From positions 1-7,707 of the forward strand of contig PWZK01000135.1 of the NCBI GenBank assembly GCA_003567495.1: 7,707 nucleotides of DNA, written 5' to 3'. Positions 1 to 6,983 of this stretch are shown here, in pieces. Origin of the DNA: Candidatus Brocadiaceae bacterium. Lineage in GTDB: Bacteria; Planctomycetota; Brocadiia; SM23-32. Each line of letters begins with the position of its first letter. Within the stretch, counting starts at the first letter, position 1. The position numbers were made by a program, and so were the translations under genes. The notes beneath the pieces were generated by a model. That model did not search any database. It worked only from the letters and a program-made list of their open reading frames with translations, and was not told the origin of the DNA.

Positions 1-2035
1 AACGATAGGATGCTTCCAGTTCAGTGTCACGTGGACGAAAAACATAGAACGGCGACGCAGGTTCCAGCCGCTCCCAATCCGTCGCCTTCAGTTCACTCGC
101 ATCGAGCGAAGCATATTTCTCAGTGCGCAGGCCATACAGGGCCGCATGTGATACGGCGGCGTCTCTGCTCGCTTTTTCGGATGCTTCACGCCGTACGAAA
201 AAGACAATCGCAACGCCCTGCCTGATATCAAACACGTTTTCATCTTTGCTCCCATCGGGACAGGTTTCTTTCTTCAGTGAATTCCCGTGCAGGTCGTACA
301 CATAAATTTCATCAAACGTCTGCATCAGGCTCCGGCGCATGCCGCGGAACGTCGGGTTGTCGAGATACCCGTGATTCGTGATCATGCCTACAACACCGCT
401 GCCGGCCTGATCAATTTTCCACTGCGCAAACCGCAAAAACTTTACGTAATCGTCCTGAAGCCATTTCGGATTCTTCTCGCCCAGCGGCTCACCGTCCACC
501 TGCTTGTAATCCTCGATCAGCTTTGTTATCCAATCGCCGGTATTGCTCGAATGGCCCGAATACGGCGGATTGCCGAGGATAACCAGTATCGGCTTTTTGT
601 TCTTGACCTCGCTGGCCAGGTGCGACTCCTCAGCCAACGCCGTAAAGCCCGGGAATTTCGTCTGGCTCAGGTCCTCGTTGTCCAGGCTGTTGGTCAGGTA
701 AAACGGCATCCGCTCGTCGTCCCGCAGACGGTGGCCGAGTTCTTCCAGGAAGAAGCCCATCTTCAGGTGACCCACCGCATACGGCGCCATCATCAGCTCG
801 AACGCGTAGAAATTCTTCAGGATGTGATTGCGTATAAAATCCTCGCGTCCGCCCGTGCCGTATTTCTCCTCAAACTCTTCGACTGCCTGCTGCGCAGCGC
901 GTGCTACGAACGTCATGGTGCCGGCCGCCGGGTCCAGGAGCGTAATGCCCTCGGAGGCCAGGCCGTCCTGCTTGCCGAATCTTTCTTTGAGCAGCCCGTG
1001 GAGCGAACGCACGATGTAGCCGACCACCGGCTCGGGCGTGTAGTACACACCGCGCCGCTCTCGTTCCTTCGGGTCGTACTTCGCAAGAAACGTCTCGTAG
1101 AAATGCACGATCGGGTCGCTGCCCTTGCCCTCGTGATAATAGCGGTCGAGGATTCTGGGTGCATCCGCCACCGCCAGCACGTTCGCTATGTCGTCCACGC
1201 ACCAGATCAGCTCCTCGGAAAGCATTTCATCTTCCAGTGAGACAAGCCGGAACAGGTTCCGCAGAATGCCGATCGTGTGCGGAATGTTGCCGTAAGCCGT
1301 GCGGCGGTTGAATCCGTCGTCCGCACGCATCCGGGCGGCGAAAAGGCCGTAGGTGATCGTCTGAGCGAACAGGTCGGCGAACAGGTCCGGAGTCAGCGTG
1401 CCGATCAGGAAGGTACTGAACGCCTCGAAGAACCCCGACAGTATGCCGCTGTCTTCGGTTTCCCGTTCGAGCTCCCGGCCGGTTATATCGCGCAGGAACC
1501 GGGTGCGTTTGGCCAGCTCGACGGCCAGCGATTCGGCGTTGTAGCCGCGGGGAAGCGAGAAGCTCAGGAACCGGTCCAGAAGCTCGTGCAGTTCGTCCGG
1601 ATTCTCCGCGGGCGGCGTCGTTTTCAACGTATTCAGCGCAACAGGACGAGCAAGCATGACGGTATCAACGCGCTCACCGTTTCGGTAGAGCCGGAATTCG
1701 AGGAAATTTGTCAGAATGAGGTTCGGGAACGTCTCTCGGTAGCGCTTGAGCTGCTGGGACTGCTCGATGCGATCGAGGTTTTCTTCGGTGGGTTTCTTGG
1801 CTTCGATGTAGCCGATGATATGCTGATTGCCGTCCCACAGGCGGAAGTCCGGGTTGCCGGCCTCAGTCGGGCGGGGCAGGGGGGTGACGTGGAGGTTATC
1901 GAGTCCGGATCCGGCAGCCTTTCCTTCCAGCATGGTCCGCAGGGCAGAATAGAAGCTTTCCTCGCGCGCATCACCCTGCCCGGCCTGGCGGTGAAGGTTT
2001 GTCAGGTAACTCTTGAATATGCCTGCTTTCCCCAA
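1..2035 (-). CDS. Type ISP/IIG-like restriction enzyme: PD-(D/E)XK nuclease fused to N6-adenine DNA methyltransferase (partial, C-terminus off left edge)
   Basis: This is an uninterrupted frame of 678 codons running off the left edge. It should cut DNA and methylate adenine within one polypeptide. Around residues 9-31 it has the family opening S-Y-L-T-N-L and E-E-S-F-Y-S-A-L. Residues 61-80 read N-P-D-F ... G-Y-I-E-A-K-K, a PD-(D/E)XK nuclease motif with D63, E78 and K80. After a helical linker come Y-Y-T-P-E-P at 331-336, the SAM-binding motif D-P-A-A-G-T-M-T-F from D368, and the catalytic motif G-N-P-P-Y-S-G-H-S with N489-P-P-Y492. A further conserved block lies around 300-420 nt (G-M-I-T-N-H-G-Y-L-D-N-P). 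No helicase domain is present, unlike LlaGI-type ISP enzymes. The specificity region should lie beyond the window; relatives as I recall them are about 1000-1100 residues. The only usable start is TTG at 2035, 6 nt after GGAGG, because an in-frame stop lies at 2048-2050. The ATG at 2039 is in another frame. Base composition is richer in GC than the transporter genes, which hints at separate acquisition. Confidence 0.93.
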   Translation of the reverse strand, partial: MGKAGIFKSYLTNLHRQAGQGDAREESFYSALRTMLEGKAAGSGLDNLHVTPLPRPTEAGNPDFRLWDGNQHIIGYIEAKKPTEENLDRIEQSQQLKRYRETFPNLILTNFLEFRLYRNGERVDTVMLARPVALNTLKTTPPAENPDELHELLDRFLSFSLPRGYNAESLAVELAKRTRFLRDITGRELERETEDSGILSGFFEAFSTFLIGTLTPDLFADLFAQTITYGLFAARMRADDGFNRRTAYGNIPHTIGILRNLFRLVSLEDEMLSEELIWCVDDIANVLAVADAPRILDRYYHEGKGSDPIVHFYETFLAKYDPKERERRGVYYTPEPVVGYIVRSLHGLLKERFGKQDGLASEGITLLDPAAGTMTFVARAAQQAVEEFEEKYGTGGREDFIRNHILKNFYAFELMMAPYAVGHLKMGFFLEELGHRLRDDERMPFYLTNSLDNEDLSQTKFPGFTALAEESHLASEVKNKKPILVILGNPPYSGHSSNTGDWITKLIEDYKQVDGEPLGEKNPKWLQDDYVKFLRFAQWKIDQAGSGVVGMITNHGYLDNPTFRGMRRSLMQTFDEIYVYDLHGNSLKKETCPDGSKDENVFDIRQGVAIVFFVRREASEKASRDAAVSHAALYGLRTEKYASLDASELKATDWERLEPASPFYVFRPRDTELEASYR

Positions 2036-2041
2036 ACATAG

Positions 2042-2046
2042 CCTCC
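2042..2046 (-). promoter_or_regulatory. Ribosome binding site GGAGG that fixes the TTG start of the restriction-modification gene
   Basis: On the minus strand GGAGG is followed by CTATGT and then TTG at 2035, a spacing of 6 nt. The ATG inside that spacer is only 2 nt from the site and lies in a frame that stops after about 20 codons, so it is a poor start. No other ATG, GTG or TTG lies in the enzyme frame between the upstream stop at 2048-2050 and the conserved N-terminal block. Confidence 0.75.
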
Positions 2047-2306
2047 GCTACGGAAAATACTATTGAATATAGCGCAGAGATCAAAGAAATGACACAAACT
2101 GCGCCTGTATGATAAACCTTCAGCATATCATTTTCAAACGGATAAGCAGAATATAAGGTTACCAATACACCGAAAAATACAGGAGGGCAGCAGGAGTATT
2201 TTGATCAGAGGGGAAGGCGTCTGCGGCGAATGCGTTTTTTTTCAATCAAAAACTTCATCGGGCAAGTTCCATAGGCGCCTTAATATATCCAATCTAACAT
2301 TTTCCC
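2047..2306. other. Intergenic stretch with no supported gene
   Basis: About 270 nt separate the stop of the kinase-like gene from the start of the restriction enzyme. I see no convincing hairpin followed by a T-run on the minus strand, so no terminator can be called. A weak promoter for the restriction gene is possible: TTGATC at 2084-2079 and TAGTAT at 2062-2057 with a 16-nt spacer, only 4/6 matches each. The plus strand carries CAGGAG twice (2180-2185 and 2191-2196) and a run of eight T at 2235-2242. A 17-codon minus-strand frame from the ATG at 2258 and a TTG frame from 2165 both lack a ribosome binding site and family signals. The stretch may be decayed sequence. Confidence 0.5.
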
Positions 2307-3986
2307 TTAATATTTTTTAGCTCCCTCATCTATACGCCCCATGAGTTCAAGGTTGCATACATGCATGAGGGGAAGCCCGTTATCATCTGAAACCAATTTC
2401 CCAAATTTATCTAACGAAAGTAAAATGTGGCTTCCTTTCAGGTTTAGAGCTTGCACCCCGACCCCAAAAAGACGCCGGGCGGTTGTTTTGATGCAGGCCT
2501 CATAAATATCGCGGTCAATGATGTCGCGCCGGTATGCCCGGAGTGCGTCAATGCTTTTATAATATTCCTCATCTTTTTCCGCAAGATATTCATCCGGTCC
2601 GTTCCAGTAACCCCAGATCGTCACGTACCGATGCTGCAGGCTCAGTACAGGATGGCCTTCCGGTGTTACCAGATGCCTGTGGCTTCTGAACCTCCGTCTG
2701 TCGGTGAAGCTTCCTTTTTCATCATCCCGCCGGTGCCCGCTCATGTAGACGGCCCTGGGATACACGGTGGGGATGCCGTGCCTGTTCAGATCAAAGCTCA
2801 GCGTAATCTCCTCAAACGGACTGTTATAGCCGTGTGAGATTTTTTGCACGCCATCCCGATCCAGTTTGTCCACACCCGGGACGCGTCCAACTTTCGAGAC
2901 CCGGCAGACGACATGCACGTTGTCCTTGGTTCGCGTATCATACGTTCTCCCATGTTCGGAGAGGTTTTGTTTCGGGCTTTCGCGCCATTTTTCCGGCAAA
3001 AAATACTCGAAAAGCTCGGGGTCTTTTCCCACGACCCAGAGCACGCCGCCTGTGCTTTCAACCCGACCATAGACATAACTGACGCCAAATATTTCGACCG
3101 GGTGCAGGTCCGGCGGGAATTGTTTGTCTGTCTCAAACCGTTTGGCCTGTTTTTTCAGGTAGCCGCTGCGTCTTGTCGCCTTCACCAGCCGTTCATGTTC
3201 GGGGGTCCTTTCCAGCAGTTCAAAATCCACCAGCGCATAAAGCGTCTGGCCGTTGCGATCGGAGACCGGACCACTTGATTTTGAAGGGCGGAGGATGACG
3301 TGATGGGGCTTATTGTCCCGGACGATGAATCCTTTCTCTGCCAATTCACGAGCGGCCCGCTCTGTGAGACGACGCATTTGATGCTGCTTCAGTATCCCTG
3401 CTTTGCAGGCTTCAGCGGCATCAATACCTTTTATCCACTCATAGAGGACGGCATATTGCCGGTTAGGGTCGAGAGTGATTTCCCGGTGGCTTTCCTGCAG
3501 GTCTTTCATCCAGTAGCTTTTCCGGCCGATCCGCTCACTCTCCACAAATTTGCGCGGTACATAGATCGCCAGGGGCTTATGGGTCAGGACAGTTTTGCCG
3601 TATTTTTGCGCAAGATCTTTCAGTTCCATAACCAGCCCGAATTCTTCAAAAGGGCTATTGAACTTTGCCCCCGCGATGTCCGAAACTTCTGTCTCGCCGG
3701 GAATATCCTGTCCCATCCGGCTCCACTTGAGGACGATCTGCTTTGAGACTTCGTCGACCGGCTTGGTCTGTATCCTGTAGAGTGTGCCGCTGCCCGGAAG
3801 TTTGAAGCTGTGACTGGCCAGCCAGTCCTTATCGGTCCAGTAATTTTGCGGCTCAAGCTGCCTGGCAAACGGCAGACCGTGGCGTGTTATGTAAAGATCG
3901 GTTTCGTCTTCAAAGAGCAGGTGCAAATAATCCACTCCGAGGATTCTCGTCCATTTCCTCTCGATAGTGTTTTTTGTATCTTGCAT
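2307..3986 (-). CDS. Unrecognised 559-residue protein with two tandem protein-kinase-like domains, the second pseudokinase-like
   Basis: I do not recognise a named family. The protein has two diverged copies of one domain, about residues 15-263 and 299-554. They share I-x-G-V-x-Y openings, a P-x-x-W/Y-W block (46-50, 331-334), N-S-P-F-E-E (110-115, 388-393), an aromatic strand ending in W-x-x-G (178-187, 454-463), and matching C-terminal blocks. Copy 1 resembles a kinase core: I-V-L-K with K87, a hinge-like Y-E-W, R-D-N-K-P-H-H-V-I-L at 223-232 (D224, K226) and V-D-F-E from D254. The usual catalytic-loop Asn is His229 and the Gly of DFG is Glu256. In copy 2 K87 aligns with R362, D224 with N515 and D254 with N545, so it is probably inactive. 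There are no membrane segments or signal peptide, so it is likely cytoplasmic. I chose the ATG at 3986 over an upstream in-frame TTG at 4043, because a promoter overlaps the intervening sequence. The duplication is seen directly; the kinase fold is inference. Confidence 0.8.
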   Translation of the reverse strand: MQDTKNTIERKWTRILGVDYLHLLFEDETDLYITRHGLPFARQLEPQNYWTDKDWLASHSFKLPGSGTLYRIQTKPVDEVSKQIVLKWSRMGQDIPGETEVSDIAGAKFNSPFEEFGLVMELKDLAQKYGKTVLTHKPLAIYVPRKFVESERIGRKSYWMKDLQESHREITLDPNRQYAVLYEWIKGIDAAEACKAGILKQHQMRRLTERAARELAEKGFIVRDNKPHHVILRPSKSSGPVSDRNGQTLYALVDFELLERTPEHERLVKATRRSGYLKKQAKRFETDKQFPPDLHPVEIFGVSYVYGRVESTGGVLWVVGKDPELFEYFLPEKWRESPKQNLSEHGRTYDTRTKDNVHVVCRVSKVGRVPGVDKLDRDGVQKISHGYNSPFEEITLSFDLNRHGIPTVYPRAVYMSGHRRDDEKGSFTDRRRFRSHRHLVTPEGHPVLSLQHRYVTIWGYWNGPDEYLAEKDEEYYKSIDALRAYRRDIIDRDIYEACIKTTARRLFGVGVQALNLKGSHILLSLDKFGKLVSDDNGLPLMHVCNLELMGRIDEGAKKY

Positions 3987-3994
3987 TAATTTAT

Positions 3995-4022
3995 ATGATA
4001 ACGAAGCGTGAAAATAAGTCAA
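3995..4022 (-). promoter_or_regulatory. Sigma70-like promoter giving a probable leaderless mRNA for the kinase-like gene
   Basis: On the minus strand TTGACT (4022-4017, 5/6 match to TTGACA) is followed after 16 nt by TATCAT (4000-3995, 5/6 match to TATAAT). The usual distance from the -10 box puts transcription start near 3988, about 2 nt before the ATG at 3986. The stretch before that ATG has no Shine-Dalgarno sequence, which agrees with a leaderless message. It also suggests that the gene is transcribed on its own, separately from the transporter operon upstream. Confidence 0.55.
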
Positions 4023-4159
4023 TGTCAGAAACAGTGGAACCAATCATTTTTACAAATATAATTAATGCCTGGCCGGAAAATATGCAATATCATATAATAT
4101 AAATAAGTGGAAAAAACATTAAGAAGAAATCCTAGAGATAACGGAAAAGGCACACATAT

Positions 4160-4951
4160 TCACCTGACGCTATAACCTCGCTCTTCGAATACTTTTTGCC
4201 CGAATTCCGAGGTTGCAAGGTCGATGAACTTTTCGGCTGCATCACGGTTTTGCACATGGGTTAACATGCAGAGCGTAATGCGCTGGCTATCGAAATTCGC
4301 GTCATGTGGAATCACCATATCGACGCGGTCCTTATATAATACTGCGATATAGTTCCATACCACCCCCGCATCGACATGCCCGTCCACCACGGCCAGCGCC
4401 ACATCGTTATGACATGCTCCATGCATCTCAAGGTTATTCTCAAACTCTTCTTTCAATCCCAGTTCAGTAAAGGCTTTCTGCAGCATCGCCCCCGATGTGG
4501 AATAGCGTGCGTCTCTGGCCGACAGTTTCAACCCCCTCGCTGCAAGATCGTTCAAAGTTTTAATCTCCAACGGGTTACCATTGGGGACGATTATAACTGG
4601 CTCCAAGTGACCCACAACCTCATAGTAATCCAGCAACCCTTTTTCGTCAAGAATCTCGGCATAAGGGTCATGCGGCATATACAGATCTCCTATCTGCCCC
4701 AGTTCTATCGCTGCCAGCAGGTCAGAAGATCCCCCGAAATTCAACCTTACCTCAATTCCTTCATAGCGTTTCTCAAATTCGCCGGCAAGTGCCTCGGCGG
4801 CCGGACGCATGGATTTGCCGACATGCACGATTAGTTCGTCACTATCTCCTGAGGATTGATGCCAGATCATCCCTACTATCCCTGCTATAACCACGACTGT
4901 CAACAAGATACGTGCTGTAATCCTGTTCGTGCTGCCACTCTCTTTATTCAT
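4160..4951 (-). CDS. modA: Second ModA-like oxyanion-binding protein, membrane anchored
   Basis: This 263-residue protein belongs to the ModA-type periplasmic binding proteins that present molybdate, tungstate or a similar oxyanion to an ABC permease. Residues 11-30 form one hydrophobic segment after a short charged N-terminus. I see neither a lipobox cysteine nor a clear signal-peptidase site, so it probably stays anchored facing the periplasm. The binding fold follows: M-R-P at 48-50, F-G-G-S-S-D-L-L at 72-79, G-D-L-Y-M-P at 88-93, the E-P-V-I-I-V-P-N-G-N-P strand at 117-127, and D-A-G-V-V-W-N at 194-200. It is clearly paralogous to the binding protein at the right end of the window, but divergent. 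The start ATG at 4951 has GGAG (4961-4958) with 6-nt spacing. The gene lies 68 nt after the ATPase stop with no clear terminator between, so it is probably the last gene of the operon. The exact ligand cannot be read from the sequence. Confidence 0.87.
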   Translation of the reverse strand: MNKESGSTNRITARILLTVVVIAGIVGMIWHQSSGDSDELIVHVGKSMRPAAEALAGEFEKRYEGIEVRLNFGGSSDLLAAIELGQIGDLYMPHDPYAEILDEKGLLDYYEVVGHLEPVIIVPNGNPLEIKTLNDLAARGLKLSARDARYSTSGAMLQKAFTELGLKEEFENNLEMHGACHNDVALAVVDGHVDAGVVWNYIAVLYKDRVDMVIPHDANFDSQRITLCMLTHVQNRDAAEKFIDLATSEFGQKVFEERGYSVR

Positions 4952-5019
4952 TTTTTTCTCCTTTTTTTGCTGAGGATTGTTTTTAAAAAAGCTACAAAAA
5001 CATCAATTATTCTTACCTT

Positions 5020-6111
5020 CTAAAGTGTTTTTGGGGATAGACCAGAGTCTTCCTCGCTAATCAAGTGGAGTTTGGAAAGAGGAAACTTCACAAACACTTT
5101 CTTTTCCGGTGACCAGTCTTTTTCAGAGAAAATCCCCGGCACAACAAGTTCAATTTGTCCTTTTACTCGCAGCCCGGATTTATGAACATCAGTATAGTTT
5201 TCTTCAACTCGACACTCGAAGACAACAAAACCTTTTTTCTCGCCAGGATGCTCGGAACATAAAACGAGCTTCTGCAGAGGAATTACAGCATATGTTTTCC
5301 CTTCCGGCAATTCAGTATGTTTCAGATGAACACCATCTATTGAAAAAACGTTACCACTCGGCGTTCTCTGCACTTCTCCCTCTATCAGGTTAGGCAGCTG
5401 CAGGAATCCGGCAACAAAAGAATTGCGGGGCCGAGAAAAAACTTCCTGTGCCTCACCGATCTGTTCCATCCTCCCATTGCGCATAAGAGCAATCGCATCT
5501 CCGAGTGTAAGTGCCTCTTCCAGCCTGTGGCAGATATGAAAAAAAGTGGTATCAAGTCGCGAATGAAGCATTTTTAATTGTTTCATAAGTTCGGTACAGG
5601 TACTCTCGTCAAGAGCACTTAACGGTTCATCCATCACCAAAACATCCGGCTCAATGGCGAGAGCCCGCCCCAGTGCCACCCGCTGCCGCTCGCCGCCTGA
5701 AAGATGAGTAGGCATACGCTCTTTCAAATGCCCTATGTTGAGCATTTCCAATACTTCACTGGTGCGTTGTCTGGTCTGCCTTTGGCCGTGCCCTCTTGCC
5801 TGAAGGCCGAAAGCGATATTCTGCAGCACAGTTTTAAAGGGCAAAAGACCGTAATCTTGGGGGACATATCCGATTTTTCGTTTTGACGGATCGATACCGG
5901 TAACCTCACGCCCGCCAATGAAAATAAGCCCTTCTTGCGGGATATTCAGGCCGCAGATACTTTCAGCAAGCATCGTTTTCCCGCATCCCGTGGGGCCCAG
6001 CAATATAAAATACTCTCCCTTTTTGACTCTGAATGATATGTCCTTAAGCCTGAAATTTCCCACAGACAGATTCAGATTTTGTATCGTTATCATAGGACAT
6101 CGGCTCACCAT
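5020..6111 (-). CDS. modC: ModC-type ABC transporter ATPase (molybdate/tungstate-like), with C-terminal TOBE region
   Basis: This 363-residue cytoplasmic ATPase drives import through the neighbouring permease. All catalytic elements are visible: Walker A G-P-T-G-C-G-K-T at 39-46, Q-loop Q85 in G-Y-V-P-Q-D, signature L-S-G-G-E-R-Q-R at 137-144, Walker B V-L-V-M-D-E-P at 157-163, D-loop S-A-L-D at 165-168, and switch histidine H195. The residue after H195 is Arg where importers of this class usually have Asp (T-H-D). From about residue 236 a beta-rich tail with L-P-N-L-I-E-G-E-V fits a TOBE oxyanion-sensing domain. The ATG at 6111 overlaps the permease stop by 7 nt and has AGGAGG at 6126-6121, 9 nt upstream. 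A later ATG at 6093 matches the family's usual N-terminus but has no ribosome site, so I keep 6111. The overlap suggests translational coupling with the permease. Mod/Wtp is favoured over sulfate because of the ModA-type partners. Confidence 0.93.
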   Translation of the reverse strand: MVSRCPMITIQNLNLSVGNFRLKDISFRVKKGEYFILLGPTGCGKTMLAESICGLNIPQEGLIFIGGREVTGIDPSKRKIGYVPQDYGLLPFKTVLQNIAFGLQARGHGQRQTRQRTSEVLEMLNIGHLKERMPTHLSGGERQRVALGRALAIEPDVLVMDEPLSALDESTCTELMKQLKMLHSRLDTTFFHICHRLEEALTLGDAIALMRNGRMEQIGEAQEVFSRPRNSFVAGFLQLPNLIEGEVQRTPSGNVFSIDGVHLKHTELPEGKTYAVIPLQKLVLCSEHPGEKKGFVVFECRVEENYTDVHKSGLRVKGQIELVVPGIFSEKDWSPEKKVFVKFPLSKLHLISEEDSGLSPKTL

Positions 6112-6983
6112 AAGGACTGTCCTCCTGCGAGTTTCTTAAATACAAACAGTGCCGCCATAGCGAAAAAGACCATAAGCATACTTATAGTCAGCGCTGTCCC
6201 AATCTGACCGACCGACAGCTCAAGATAGATGGATGTGGACAGCACCTCCGTCTTTTGTCGCGTCGTTCCCGCAAAGACCATCATGGGGCCATATAATCCC
6301 ATCGCAAGCGCCCAGGCTATGACACCTCCTGCTACTATGCCGTTTCTTATCATCGGAAGCGTCACGCGCAGAAATACTTGCATAGGAGACCACCCGAGTG
6401 TTCGCGATACATCTTCCAGGCGCTTGTCCACCCCGTCAAGAGAGGATTTGACAGTGCGAATAGCATAAGGAGAAACACAGACAAATTGGGCAAGAACGAT
6501 ACCGGGCGGAGCAAATACAAACTGCATGCCGAGGCTTTGAATAGCCGATCCGATGGCGGTGCGGAAGAAGACAAGCAGTGTTACCCCTACCACTATGTGC
6601 GGCAAAATTATCGGAGTATCGACAAACATATCCAATACGGATTTCCCCCAAAACTTCGTTCGGGAGAGGGCGTATGCACAGGGAACGGCAAATAGCATAG
6701 CCAGGATACCGCTTAACAACGATGTCCACAAAGTAAGGCACGCCGCGTAGCGGATATCGGCACTTTGAAATATAGCGGCGATGTACCCAAAACCATCTTT
6801 TGTCACATCGCCGCCCAGATAAAACAGATTGGCTCCCAACAACAATGCGATAAAACCGGAATAAAGGACAAGTACAGCAATAGCGCCAAAATCAAATAAA
6901 GACCTGTTTACAACTATACACAATCTGGATGCAGATCCGATACTCTCTTTTTCCTCATCTTTTTCCTCTTTCGATAATCTCAT
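6105..6983 (-). CDS. modB: ModB-type ABC transporter permease
   Basis: This 292-residue inner-membrane protein forms the channel of the oxyanion importer. After a highly charged cytoplasmic N-terminus (residues 4-13) there are about six hydrophobic segments, near 32-54, 79-104, 123-141, 156-173, 212-235 and 260-284. The cytoplasmic coupling loop for the ATPase is at 190-210. It reads E-D-V-S-R-T-L-G (G197) and ends in V-T-L-P, the EAA motif of importer permeases. The block T-P-I-I-L-P-H-I-V-V-G at 123-133 is typical of ModB/WtpB. The start ATG at 6983 overlaps the stop of the upstream binding-protein gene in an ATGA arrangement (4 nt shared), with AGGAG at 6997-6993 and 9-nt spacing. The 3' end overlaps the ATPase gene by 7 nt. 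These overlaps indicate one tightly coupled transcript. Confidence 0.93.
   Translation of the reverse strand: MRLSKEEKDEEKESIGSASRLCIVVNRSLFDFGAIAVLVLYSGFIALLLGANLFYLGGDVTKDGFGYIAAIFQSADIRYAACLTLWTSLLSGILAMLFAVPCAYALSRTKFWGKSVLDMFVDTPIILPHIVVGVTLLVFFRTAIGSAIQSLGMQFVFAPPGIVLAQFVCVSPYAIRTVKSSLDGVDKRLEDVSRTLGWSPMQVFLRVTLPMIRNGIVAGGVIAWALAMGLYGPMMVFAGTTRQKTEVLSTSIYLELSVGQIGTALTISMLMVFFAMAALFVFKKLAGGQSLW
6121..6126 (-). promoter_or_regulatory. Ribosome binding site AGGAGG for the ATPase gene, inside the permease gene
   Basis: AGGAGG lies in the last codons of the permease, 9 nt before the ATG at 6111. It supports that start over the internal ATG at 6093, which has no comparable site. Confidence 0.7.

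Noticed and set aside
287..2041. Long plus-strand frames of 317 and 254 codons (287-1240 and 1277-2041)
   Set aside because: They lie antisense to the restriction enzyme, whose frame has conserved motifs throughout. The plus-strand proteins show no domain signals and are shadows of GC-rich coding sequence.
1971..2165. Minus-strand 64-codon frame from TTG at 2165, with a hydrophobic stretch
   Set aside because: It has no ribosome binding site. Its 3' part overlaps the start of the restriction enzyme in another frame, and the hydrophobic part has no supporting context.
2210..2242. Possible rho-independent terminator ending in eight T on the plus strand
   Set aside because: The stem is only about four pairs with a wobble, and the T-run is on the plus strand where no gene ends. 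It cannot serve the leftward genes.
2206..2258. Seventeen-codon minus-strand frame, basic peptide, starting at ATG 2258
   Set aside because: It is too short, has no ribosome site and no known family resemblance that I can support.
2451..3746. Several plus-strand frames opposite the kinase-like gene (for example 2451-2837, 2844-3278 and 3300-3746)
   Set aside because: They are antisense to a frame with a clear internal domain duplication and have no motifs of their own.
3987..4043. Nineteen-codon N-terminal extension of the kinase-like protein from TTG 4043
   Set aside because: It begins with a weak start and has no ribosome site, and a good promoter overlaps it. The ATG at 3986 is preferred.
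4987..5003. A/T-only inverted repeat between the ATPase gene and the second binding-protein gene
   Set aside because: The stem is made almost entirely of A-T pairs and is too weak to call a terminator. The downstream gene fits the same operon.
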